Of a stretch of 14,424 nt of DNA, positions 7,726 to 14,065 are shown piece by piece. Numbering within the stretch: position 1 is the first letter of the stretch; each line of letters opens with the position of its first letter. Under the pieces are notes generated by a model. It was not told where the DNA came from. It ran no database searches and saw only the letters and a list, made by a program, of their open reading frames with translations. This stretch comes from Halieaceae bacterium. Lineage in GTDB: Bacteria > Pseudomonadota > Gammaproteobacteria > Pseudomonadales > Halieaceae. The DNA lies in contig QOPK01000038.1 in NCBI GenBank assembly GCA_003331685.1, positions 1-14,424 on the forward strand. The letters are read 5' to 3'. Both the position numbers and the translations under genes were made by a program.

Positions 7726-8514
7726 TCAGGGACTGTCCGGATAGGCCGCCAGCCTGCCCTCCATTTGAGACATGACCGCCTCGATCTGGTTGGGCTTGCC
7801 AATGATTTCGGTCTGCTCCGCTGATTCGGCCAGCAACAGCGCCTCATCCGTGCTGGTTGCCAACGCATTGGAGAGACGCTTCGCGGCGCGAATGGCATGT
7901 GGGTTTTTGCCTGCAATTTCCTCTGCCAGCGATATGGCCCGAGTGAGGGGTTCATCGGCGGTTTCCGTGGCAAAGCCCAACTCGCAAGCCTCCGCGCCGC
8001 TGAACTCGGCATTGGTGTAAACCAGCTTTCGCAATACGTCGTCGCGCACATTGCCCCGCCATAGCGGATAACCAGCCATGTCGGGCAACAGGCCCCAGCG
8101 CATCTCCATCACCGCGCAGCGCGTCTCCGGGTGGATGATTTTGATGTCGGCGCCGGAAATGATATTGAGCCCGCCCCCGATCGCGACCCCATGGGCCGCA
8201 GCGATAACCGGAACAGGCAATGTTCGCCAACCCCAGGCGATCTGCTGTGGCAAGTTGGCCAACCCATGAGTCCGGGGCATCAGATCCATAGGGTCGCTGT
8301 CGTCGCTAAAATTTGAGAGATCCAGTCCGGCGCAAAAGCCTCGCCCCTCGCCAGACACCACCACAACGCGGAGATCAGGCATAGCGCTCAGCTCATCAAT
8401 CGCGGCGCAGATGGCCTCGAACATCGCCGGGTCCAGGGCATTCATTTTGTCGGCGCGAGTCAGCATCACATGGGCTATGTGTGACGAGACAGTTATGGCA
8501 ACTCGATCAGACAT
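7726..8514 (-). CDS. Enoyl-CoA hydratase/isomerase (crotonase) family protein
   Basis: Crotonase-fold enzymes act on acyl-CoA thioesters, stabilising an enolate in an oxyanion hole. This 262-residue protein has both oxyanion segments: GRGFCAGLDLS at 58-68 and AAHGVAIGGGLN at 106-117. At the catalytic position it has Glu137 and Asp145 in MEMRWGLLPD. That is the eight-residue E-to-D spacing of delta3,5-delta2,4-dienoyl-CoA isomerase, not the Glu pair of classical hydratases. I therefore lean to an isomerase-type activity, though annotation as hydratase is equally common for such relatives. The start ATG 8514 has GGAGTG at 8519-8524 with a 4-nt spacer. It is the promoter-proximal gene of the minus-strand run, with about 180 nt of noncoding DNA upstream, and it is 34 nt from the molybdoenzyme. 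Confidence 0.9.
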   Translation of the reverse strand: MSDRVAITVSSHIAHVMLTRADKMNALDPAMFEAICAAIDELSAMPDLRVVVVSGEGRGFCAGLDLSNFSDDSDPMDLMPRTHGLANLPQQIAWGWRTLPVPVIAAAHGVAIGGGLNIISGADIKIIHPETRCAVMEMRWGLLPDMAGYPLWRGNVRDDVLRKLVYTNAEFSGAEACELGFATETADEPLTRAISLAEEIAGKNPHAIRAAKRLSNALATSTDEALLLAESAEQTEIIGKPNQIEAVMSQMEGRLAAYPDSP

Positions 8515-8694
8515 CCTTCACTCCGCATTAGGGAAATTGGCTCATGGAACTTGGGTCGCCGAAAGACCGGTTGATCACTGGTGAATCAGACGTATACCCG
8601 AGCCATGGAGTATAGCGGCTGCATGGTGCGGCCGCCCAGCGCTCACCGGCGTTAACCGCTGCCCTTTTTCACTGCGGTCTGTCATGTGGCGGAG
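8515..8694 (-). other. Intergenic region upstream of the crotonase-led gene run
   Basis: This 180-nt gap separates the asnB stop from the crotonase start, both on the minus strand. It should hold the promoter of the long minus-strand run. A TATACT hexamer (minus strand, 8609-8614) could be a -10 element, but no acceptable -35 lies 16-18 nt before it. No strong rho-independent terminator for asnB is visible; a CAGCG/CGCTG pairing near 8637-8661 lacks a U-run. Confidence 0.4.
8572..8588. promoter_or_regulatory. Possible operator: interrupted palindrome before the crotonase gene
   Basis: TGATCAC and GTGAATCA face each other across 2 nt. The arms match as an inverted repeat except for one extra base in the right arm. 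It lies about 20 nt downstream of the TATACT candidate and 57 nt upstream of the crotonase start, a place where a repressor site would block transcription. This is inference from position and symmetry only. Confidence 0.22.
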
Positions 8695-10506
8695 CTAGCG
8701 AGAGAGCATGGCGAGGGGGTCAGTCACCTCCGGCAGCGCGGGCGTGACTGACTCCACGAAAAAGCGATGCCACAACGCAAACTGCAATAAAGTCATCAGT
8801 TGTCTTCCCGCGCGCTGCGATCTGCGTTGCTCAGCGAGCAGGGCCTCCACTCCAGCGGGCTTGAACCATTCCCGTATCGACTCGTTATCGGTGAGCACAC
8901 GCCCCAATACCTCGAGGCGATCTCCACGCCACCAATCATTGACCGGCACGTAGAAGCCGCGTTTCTTTGCGGCAAAATGCTCAGCGGGCATAAAGCCACT
9001 TGCCCACCTCTTTAATATCTTTTTCCCCTCACGACGATCACACTTCAGTGCATCTGCGGCAGCCAACCCCCAAGACACCACCCGCCGGTCTACAAAGGGC
9101 ATTCTCCCCTCCACGCCGTGCGCCATCAGCATCCGATCGGCCTTGACCAACAGGTTATCCGGCAGGGCGTGCTGTAGATCCAACGCCTGCATCTTCTGTA
9201 GCGGCGTCCAGGCAGCGGGATACGACCGCCAACTTTCTATGAGTTCGCCTCGCCAGGCTCGGCCAACCTGCGTCAATTTGTCGCCAAGCAGCTGTCGCGC
9301 TGCGCCACCCCGGAGATCTCCCCGTGAACGAAAGCCGCCCGTGCCTGGGAACGCGATACTTTTAAACAAGCGCTCCACCGCCCCGGTGCGATAGCGGCCA
9401 TAGCCGGCAAAACTCTCATCGCCGCCCTCGCCCGAGAACACCACTTTCATCGACTGACTGGCCTCTTCGGCCAGCAGCAGCGTCGGCAAACTCGCGGGGT
9501 CACGCATCAGATCATCTGCCGCCCAGACGACCTGAGGCAGTCGCGACAACATGTCATCCGCCCCGGGCGTGATTACCCGGTGATGGGTACCGAAATGGGT
9601 GGCCAAACTCGTTGCGACGTCCAGCTCATCACCCACCGATGAGTCGGGGAAACCCAGTGAAAAGGTGTGGATGTCCTGCATGCCGTAACGACGCATTAAA
9701 CCCAGCAGGATCGTTGAGTCGACGCCGCCAGACAGAAATAGACCGATGGGCACGTCAGATCTCTGGTGCTGGGTGAAGACCGTCTCCATTAAGTCATCGA
9801 GCGCGGAGACCGGGTCTGACTCGATCACTCCCTCGATCTGCTCCGCGCGCCAGTGGCGCCATTGCTCAACGCAGCAGCCGTCACGAATCAGCACGGCCTC
9901 CCCTGCCAACACGCGCTTGATACCCTTAAATGGCGTGTTGTCGGAGAGCGGGTGCTGCGCCTCAATGTATTGGCGTATGGCGAGCGGATTAAGATCCGGG
10001 GTTGAAGGCAAAAGCGCAAGCAGGGCCTTCAACTCTGAGGCGAAGCGCACGCCATCTGCCGATTCAGTCCAATAAAGCGGCTTCATGCCCAGCGGATCCC
10101 GCGCGAACAACACTTCGCCCCGCTGAATATCCTGCAGTGCGAGGGCATACATGCCCTCGATGCGCTGGAGCACGTCCCGACCCCAAAGCGCATAGCCCTG
10201 CAGAATCACCTCACAATCCGAGCCCGTGAGGAACTGGGCACCAAGCGCCGAGAGCTCCTGCCGGAGCTCCACGTGGTTATAAATTTCACCGTTAGCGACA
10301 AGTACATAGCGGCCACAAGGGGTTCGCAAAGGCTGTGCGCCACCCTCGAGATCGATAATAGACAGCCGCGTGTGACCGAGCGCTACCTGCCCTTCGATTG
10401 ATTCGCCCTGGCCATCCGGTCCACGGTGCTGAAGCGCCGCCATGGCCAGCGGAAGCCGCTCAGTCTGCAGCTGTCCACTCGCGGCAAATCCTAAGATCCC
10501 GCACAT
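8695..10506 (-). CDS. asnB: Asparagine synthase (glutamine-hydrolysing), AsnB type
   Basis: The enzyme converts aspartate to asparagine, or amidates a related carboxylate, using ATP and glutamine. This 603-residue protein starts MCGI, exposing Cys2 as the class II glutaminase nucleophile after Met removal. The amidotransferase half has HRGPDGQGE at 27-35, RLSIIDL at 47-53, NGEIYN at 72-77 and GSD at 95-97. The synthetase half has the ATP-binding SGGVDS at 259-264 and GEGGDE at 359-364. The ATG at 10506 has AGGGAG at 10517-10522 with a 10-nt spacer. Close relatives often sit in surface-polysaccharide clusters, where they may amidate sugar acids. The divergently transcribed glycosyltransferase fits that role but does not prove it. 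The fold is certain; the physiological acceptor is not. Confidence 0.93.
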   Translation of the reverse strand: MCGILGFAASGQLQTERLPLAMAALQHRGPDGQGESIEGQVALGHTRLSIIDLEGGAQPLRTPCGRYVLVANGEIYNHVELRQELSALGAQFLTGSDCEVILQGYALWGRDVLQRIEGMYALALQDIQRGEVLFARDPLGMKPLYWTESADGVRFASELKALLALLPSTPDLNPLAIRQYIEAQHPLSDNTPFKGIKRVLAGEAVLIRDGCCVEQWRHWRAEQIEGVIESDPVSALDDLMETVFTQHQRSDVPIGLFLSGGVDSTILLGLMRRYGMQDIHTFSLGFPDSSVGDELDVATSLATHFGTHHRVITPGADDMLSRLPQVVWAADDLMRDPASLPTLLLAEEASQSMKVVFSGEGGDESFAGYGRYRTGAVERLFKSIAFPGTGGFRSRGDLRGGAARQLLGDKLTQVGRAWRGELIESWRSYPAAWTPLQKMQALDLQHALPDNLLVKADRMLMAHGVEGRMPFVDRRVVSWGLAAADALKCDRREGKKILKRWASGFMPAEHFAAKKRGFYVPVNDWWRGDRLEVLGRVLTDNESIREWFKPAGVEALLAEQRRSQRAGRQLMTLLQFALWHRFFVESVTPALPEVTDPLAMLSR

Positions 10507-10769
10507 TTAAAAAGAACTCCCTGGATACTGGCTACTGAACACCGACTGACTCTCCCGCCCATCTCGGCACATCTAGTTAGTAGGCCCATTGCTAGTAGTA
10601 GGCCCATTGCTAGGCCCATCGCAGTGTAAGCGCGCGACCCCACCTCACCAAGCCGTCCCAACGAGCCTGTCGAATATGCAAGGCAAGTCTGAGCTGTGGC
10701 TCCCGAGACGGCATCTTCGGCCAACGCCCCTGTGCTAACCTGCAAGGGTCTTTGCATGGGCGATGTAGC
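10507..10769. other. Divergent intergenic region between asnB and a glycosyltransferase gene
   Basis: About 260 nt lie between two divergent starts, so promoters in both directions are expected here. I found no hexamer pair good enough to call. The stretch contains a short imperfect tandem repeat (10581-10624). Open frames crossing it on the minus strand translate the repeat into low-complexity Met-Gly-Leu runs and are not convincing genes. Confidence 0.5.
10581..10624. repeat. Three-copy imperfect tandem repeat, about 15-bp unit
   Basis: The unit TAGGCCCATTGCTAG occurs at 10581-10595 and again at 10599-10613. A third, degenerate copy (TAGGCCCATCGCAG) at 10611-10624 overlaps the second by three bases. 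Spacing between copies is 18 then 12 nt. It may be slippage debris or repeated binding sites for a regulator of the divergent genes. Confidence 0.75.
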
Positions 10770-11879
10770 GTGACGCGGCCAAAACTGGCGATTCTGGTTT
10801 CCTTCTCCGGACAGGGCGGCGTCGAGCGCATGATCGCCAACCTCTGTGAGTCGCTGGTCGACGCGCCGATCGACCTTGATGTGCTGTTGATCAAGGCCCG
10901 CGGACCCTACGTGGACAGGCTCCCTGACTCTGCCAATATTATCTCCTTGCGCGCTCGGCATTCACTGACTAGCGTTTGGGAGGTCTCACGCTATCTCAAG
11001 CGACAGCGCCCCGACGCGCTCCTTGCTATTAAGCACAGGGGCATTTTGGCCGCCCTTAGAGCACGGCAACTCGCGAGAACCGACACGCCCATCTCAGGCC
11101 GCATTGGCACGACCATCTCGGCCGCGCTGGAAAATAAGTCATTACGGCGGCGCCAGCGCTGGTACCGGGCCATGCGCAAGCACTACCCCAAACTCGAAAA
11201 ACTGATCGCCGTCTCGCAGGGCGTGGCAGAAGACGTGCTGGACATTACCGGCATGAGCGAAGCCCGTGTCACAGTGGTGCGCAATCCCACCATCACACCC
11301 GAAATGCTCGCTTCCGCCACCGAGCCGGTCGAGCACCCCTGGTTATCCCCGGATAACCGTGTCCCTGTGATCATGGGGGTTGGCCGCCTGACCGAACAAA
11401 AAGATTTTGCGACGCTGATCGCGGCATTTGCCAAAGTCCGATCGCAGCAGGAAGCCCGGTTGATTATCTTAGGCGACGGCGGACTTCGCAGTGAGCTAAT
11501 TGCTCAGGCCACCGCACTGGGTGTTGATGAGCACATTGCACTGCCCGGCTTTCAAAACAATCCCTGGGCCTGGATGAGCAAGGCTTCTGTTTTTGCCCTG
11601 TCATCTCGCTGGGAGGGCTCCCCCAACACCCTGACCGAGGCCATGGCGCTTGGCATTCCAGTAGTCAGCACAGATTGCCCGAGCGGGCCACGGGAACTGC
11701 TCGACGCCGGTCGCCTCGCACCCCTAGTGGCAATGGGCGACAGTGACACCCTCGCTAGCGCCCTGCTGTCGGTGCTGGCAAAGCCTTCCCAATCACAGAT
11801 GTTGACTGAGGCGGTCAGCGCCTATCATCGAGACGTGAGTGCGACTGCTTACCTGCAAACACTGGGTTTATCCGCCTAG
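10770..11879 (+). CDS. Glycosyltransferase family 4 protein
   Basis: This is a GT-B retaining glycosyltransferase of 369 residues, likely acting at the cytoplasmic face of the membrane in glycan assembly. The N-terminal acceptor domain opens with LAILVSFSGQGGVERMIANL at about 6-25. The C-terminal donor domain has VGRLTEQKDF at 204-213, LIILGDGGLRSEL at 231-243, and the EX7E pair Glu282 and Glu290 in EGSPNTLTEAMALGIPVVST. The sequence from FSGQGGVER onward resembles polysaccharide and LPS transferases of this family; the sugar cannot be named. No ATG is suitably placed. I chose GTG 10770 because the protein then begins just ahead of the first beta strand; TTG 10752 is an alternative with AAGGG upstream. 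It is divergent from asnB. Confidence 0.9.
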   Translation: MTRPKLAILVSFSGQGGVERMIANLCESLVDAPIDLDVLLIKARGPYVDRLPDSANIISLRARHSLTSVWEVSRYLKRQRPDALLAIKHRGILAALRARQLARTDTPISGRIGTTISAALENKSLRRRQRWYRAMRKHYPKLEKLIAVSQGVAEDVLDITGMSEARVTVVRNPTITPEMLASATEPVEHPWLSPDNRVPVIMGVGRLTEQKDFATLIAAFAKVRSQQEARLIILGDGGLRSELIAQATALGVDEHIALPGFQNNPWAWMSKASVFALSSRWEGSPNTLTEAMALGIPVVSTDCPSGPRELLDAGRLAPLVAMGDSDTLASALLSVLAKPSQSQMLTEAVSAYHRDVSATAYLQTLGLSA

Positions 11880-11980
11880 CCTGCGGGATATAACTTCACT
11901 TGCGCGCCCAGCTCGATGTCAACACAATCCAAGGCAGTGCAGTGCGCTTACAAAAACTCATAACAAGGAAGAACAACACC

Positions 11981-12481
11981 ATGTCTGCAATTCGAACCTC
12001 ATTTCTCGCCGCTCTTTTAGCCATGACCTTCGCTACGACCTCGCTGCTCTCATTTGTTGGCCACGCTGGCAGCGATCATGAAGAAATCCTGGCGCTCTAT
12101 CAGGGATGGATCCGCGCGGTGGAGGGCGGTGACATTGACGGATACGTAGGCGGCCTACACCCTGACGTTAGCCTGCGGCCTCCGGGCGTAATGGGTCTGG
12201 ACGGGCGAGACAATTATCGTAATTTTCTGGGGCCGGTCTTTGAGACAGCGCGCTATGAAATCACCATCGACACTCCGCACAACATCACCATGATGGGCGA
12301 CGCAGCGGTTGTTGAGTACGACTACACCATTCGTCGCATCGTTGATGCCAGTGCAGATGCCGATCTGCCCGAGGGAGCACTGCAAGGAGAGTCGACTACC
12401 TCTCACTACATCGACGTGGTGGCCAAGGACGACAGCGGCGCCTGGAAAATCCGACTCCACAGCTGGTCAATGACACTCTGA
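11981..12481 (+). CDS. Exported NTF2/SnoaL-like domain protein
   Basis: This is a 166-residue protein with a clear signal peptide: Arg5, hydrophobic core at about 8-26, and a predicted cleavage after VGHA at residue 29. The mature part has the layout of SnoaL/DUF4440-type NTF2 folds. An opening helix (EEILALYQGWIRAVEGGDID, 34-53) is followed by strands, including an aromatic-rich VVEYDYTIRRI (110-120), and the protein ends in WKIRLHSWSM. Such domains bind small hydrophobic ligands or act as isomerases and hydrolases; no specific activity can be assigned. An open frame extends upstream to 11900, but the ATG at 11981 has AAGGAAG at 11965-11971 (9-nt spacer) and gives the signal peptide. The SDR gene follows after 58 nt on the same strand, so the two may share a transcript. 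Confidence 0.82.
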   Translation: MSAIRTSFLAALLAMTFATTSLLSFVGHAGSDHEEILALYQGWIRAVEGGDIDGYVGGLHPDVSLRPPGVMGLDGRDNYRNFLGPVFETARYEITIDTPHNITMMGDAAVVEYDYTIRRIVDASADADLPEGALQGESTTSHYIDVVAKDDSGAWKIRLHSWSMTL

Positions 12482-12539
12482 ACGCCCAATACGAAATCCA
12501 CAGGGCTTAGCACGCTGTTCAGCATCCATGTGAGTACCC

Positions 12540-13331
12540 ATGAACAACACTAAACAACGCAATGACTACACACTCATCACCGGCGCCTCAGCCGGATTGG
12601 GCGCCGAGTTTGCACGACAACTGGCGGCAGCCGGACACAATCTCATTTTAGTTGCCCGGCGTGAGGATAGACTGAACACCATCGCTGGCGAACTTCGCGC
12701 GGCCTATAGCGTCGACTGCCAACTGATTGTTGCGGATCTGAGCAAGCCGGATGCGGGGGCGCAGATTAGCAGCGCCTGCTTGTCCGCTGGCTGGCAAGTC
12801 AGCTGGCTCATTAACAATGCCGGCGTCGCCGGTCCGGATTTACTCAAAGATCGTGATTGGACGGCGCAACACACTTTCTTCCAGCTCATGATGTTATCGG
12901 TAGCGGATCTGTGTCACCGCATGATTCCGGGCATGGCAGAACGGGGTTACGGGCGCGTCATCAATGTGGCGTCTGTGGCCGCACGCGTGCCACGCTCCGG
13001 GGGCTGTAATTACGGGCCGGCAAAAGCCTATTTGGTGGCGCTCTCCGAGGAGCTTAATCTGACGGTCGCCACCCAGGGCGTGCATGTCTCGGCGCTGTGT
13101 CCTGGCTTCACACACACCGACTTTCACGAGACAGCAGGGCTCACGGACATGAAAAACAGCATGGCAAAGTGGCTCTGGTACAACGCTGACGTTGTGGTCC
13201 GCGATGCAATCAGGGGCGTTGAAGCAGGAAAACCGGTGGTGGTCTCGGGGCGCCTCTACCGTTGGCTGGACCCCATTTTCCAGTCAGTGTGGACGCGACG
13301 CTTTTTGCGCATCAAGGCCAGACCCGATTGA
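12540..13331 (+). CDS. Short-chain dehydrogenase/reductase (SDR) family oxidoreductase
   Basis: This is a 263-residue Rossmann-fold NAD(P)(H)-dependent oxidoreductase. The cofactor motif is TGASAGLG at 14-21, with Arg40 and Arg41 after strand 2 suggesting NADP preference. NNAG lies at 92-95, the catalytic Ser145 in INVAS, and Tyr158 with Lys162 in NYGPAKAYL. After the active site come the usual CPGFTHTDF strand and a substrate-binding region. The asparagine normally found in helix 4 of the catalytic tetrad appears to be replaced by Met117 (FFQLMMLSVADL). The substrate is unknown; relatives act on sterols, fatty acyls or polyols. The start ATG 12540 has only a weak GTGAG 6 nt upstream. It lies 58 nt behind the NTF2-like gene and is likely co-transcribed with it. 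No terminator is obvious after its stop. Confidence 0.92.
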   Translation: MNNTKQRNDYTLITGASAGLGAEFARQLAAAGHNLILVARREDRLNTIAGELRAAYSVDCQLIVADLSKPDAGAQISSACLSAGWQVSWLINNAGVAGPDLLKDRDWTAQHTFFQLMMLSVADLCHRMIPGMAERGYGRVINVASVAARVPRSGGCNYGPAKAYLVALSEELNLTVATQGVHVSALCPGFTHTDFHETAGLTDMKNSMAKWLWYNADVVVRDAIRGVEAGKPVVVSGRLYRWLDPIFQSVWTRRFLRIKARPD

Positions 13332-13580
13332 AACAACGAGGCCCGGAGCCCACTTGGGGTGCCGCTTACACCGATGGGATGCTAGTGCCGCCCGCCATCA
13401 CTTTCGGGCGCCTATTAGGCTCAGCTTTGGCAAAGAGAACTTAAATCATCGCCACCGATCCGCTGACGCAGGGCGCAGCGTCACCAGAATGAATTAGCAA
13501 TAGGTGACACGCCGAATCCAGCGATTGCACTATTCACGGCTCCTTGTTAGCTTTCAGTCGAGATCAATTAAGGAGATCCC
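13332..13580 (+). other. Intergenic region before the small exported protein
   Basis: About 250 nt contain no convincing gene; overlapping open frames here are tails of SDR-region shadows. Three small inverted repeats are present: CGCCCG/CGGGCG at 13389-13410, GCCTA/TAGGC at 13410-13420 and TGACGC/GCGTCA at 13464-13483. None is followed by a U-run, so none is a standard terminator. The distal part holds a possible promoter at 13525-13553. Confidence 0.45.
13525..13553 (+). promoter_or_regulatory. Possible sigma-70 promoter for the small exported protein
   Basis: TTGCAC (13525-13530) and TAGCTT (13548-13553) are separated by 17 nt, with the second ending 27 nt before the start codon. The -35 matches the consensus at four of six positions and the -10 at only three. 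Position supports it; sequence quality is modest. Confidence 0.3.
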
Positions 13581-13961
13581 ATGAAACTCAAAGGTTTGGT
13601 AAGTGCAGTAGGTGCCCTAATGCTGGTATCACCCTTCGCCTCAGCGGGTGACCCCGTGCAGATGTGGAAGTGCAACATCAACGGCGACGTCGCCGAAGAA
13701 GACGTAATGAAGCAGGCGGGCAAGTGGAAGGAAGCCGCTGGGAAATTGCCTGGTGGAGACGGCATGGATGTCTACACCATGTTCCCCGTCTCAGTAGGCG
13801 CTGATGGCGACGGCACCGACGTGCTGCTCGCGGTTTCTTGGGAGTCATTTGGCGACTTCGGCAAGTGGTGGGATGCCTATCCCTCCTCTGACGTCGCACA
13901 GATGGAGCGCGAGACGATGACATGCCACGGCAGCATGCTGTGGGAAAGCGACGAGATCTGA
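13581..13961 (+). CDS. Small exported protein of unknown family
   Basis: I do not recognise this 126-residue protein. It begins with a classical signal peptide: Lys2 and Lys4, a hydrophobic stretch at 6-20, and a likely cleavage after ASA at 20-22. The mature part of about 104 residues is acidic, rich in Trp and Met, and has just two cysteines (C31 and C115), which could form a disulfide in the periplasm. The segment VLLAVSWESFGDFGKWWDAY at 81-100 is reminiscent of dimeric alpha/beta-barrel proteins, in which a strand is followed by a helix with aromatic residues, but this is speculation. It has an excellent ribosome binding site (AAGGAG at 13570-13575, 5-nt spacer) and its own terminator, so it is probably a well-expressed single-gene unit. 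Confidence 0.85.
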   Translation: MKLKGLVSAVGALMLVSPFASAGDPVQMWKCNINGDVAEEDVMKQAGKWKEAAGKLPGGDGMDVYTMFPVSVGADGDGTDVLLAVSWESFGDFGKWWDAYPSSDVAQMERETMTCHGSMLWESDEI

Positions 13962-13983
13962 TTCTCTAATCTGATTTTCTGTG

Positions 13984-14008
13984 GGGCCGCCTCCGAGCGG
14001 CCCTTTTT
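13984..14008 (+). terminator. Rho-independent terminator after the small exported protein
   Basis: GGGCCGC (13984-13990) pairs perfectly with GCGGCCC (13997-14003) across a 6-nt CTCCGA loop and is followed immediately by five Ts. It starts 22 nt after the stop codon and isolates the gene from the amidinotransferase downstream. Confidence 0.9.
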
Positions 14009-14065
14009 CGTTGTATCGGCCGAAAGCGACTAACGGTCCAGTTTAAGACGGACGAGTAGCAATCA

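Noticed and set aside
8555..8569. GGTC/GACC hairpin upstream of the crotonase gene
   Set aside because: Four-base stem with no U-run; expected often by chance.
8637..8661. Possible asnB terminator with CAGCG/CGCTG arms
   Set aside because: Stem is short, loop is long and no T-tract follows on the minus strand.
10581..10624. CRISPR-like reading of the tandem repeat
   Set aside because: Units are 15 bp with almost no spacers and uneven spacing, so it is not a CRISPR array.
10491..10961. 156-codon minus-strand frame across the asnB/glycosyltransferase gap
   Set aside because: It translates the tandem repeat into Met-Gly-Leu runs and overlaps the start of a clear glycosyltransferase gene.
11889..11894. 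TATAAC as a -10 for the NTF2-like gene
   Set aside because: No reasonable -35 is found 16-18 nt upstream; the hexamer lies just after the glycosyltransferase stop and read-through is equally likely.
13192..13497. Plus-strand frames running from the SDR end into the following gap
   Set aside because: They begin inside the SDR in another frame, lack a ribosome binding site and show no domain.
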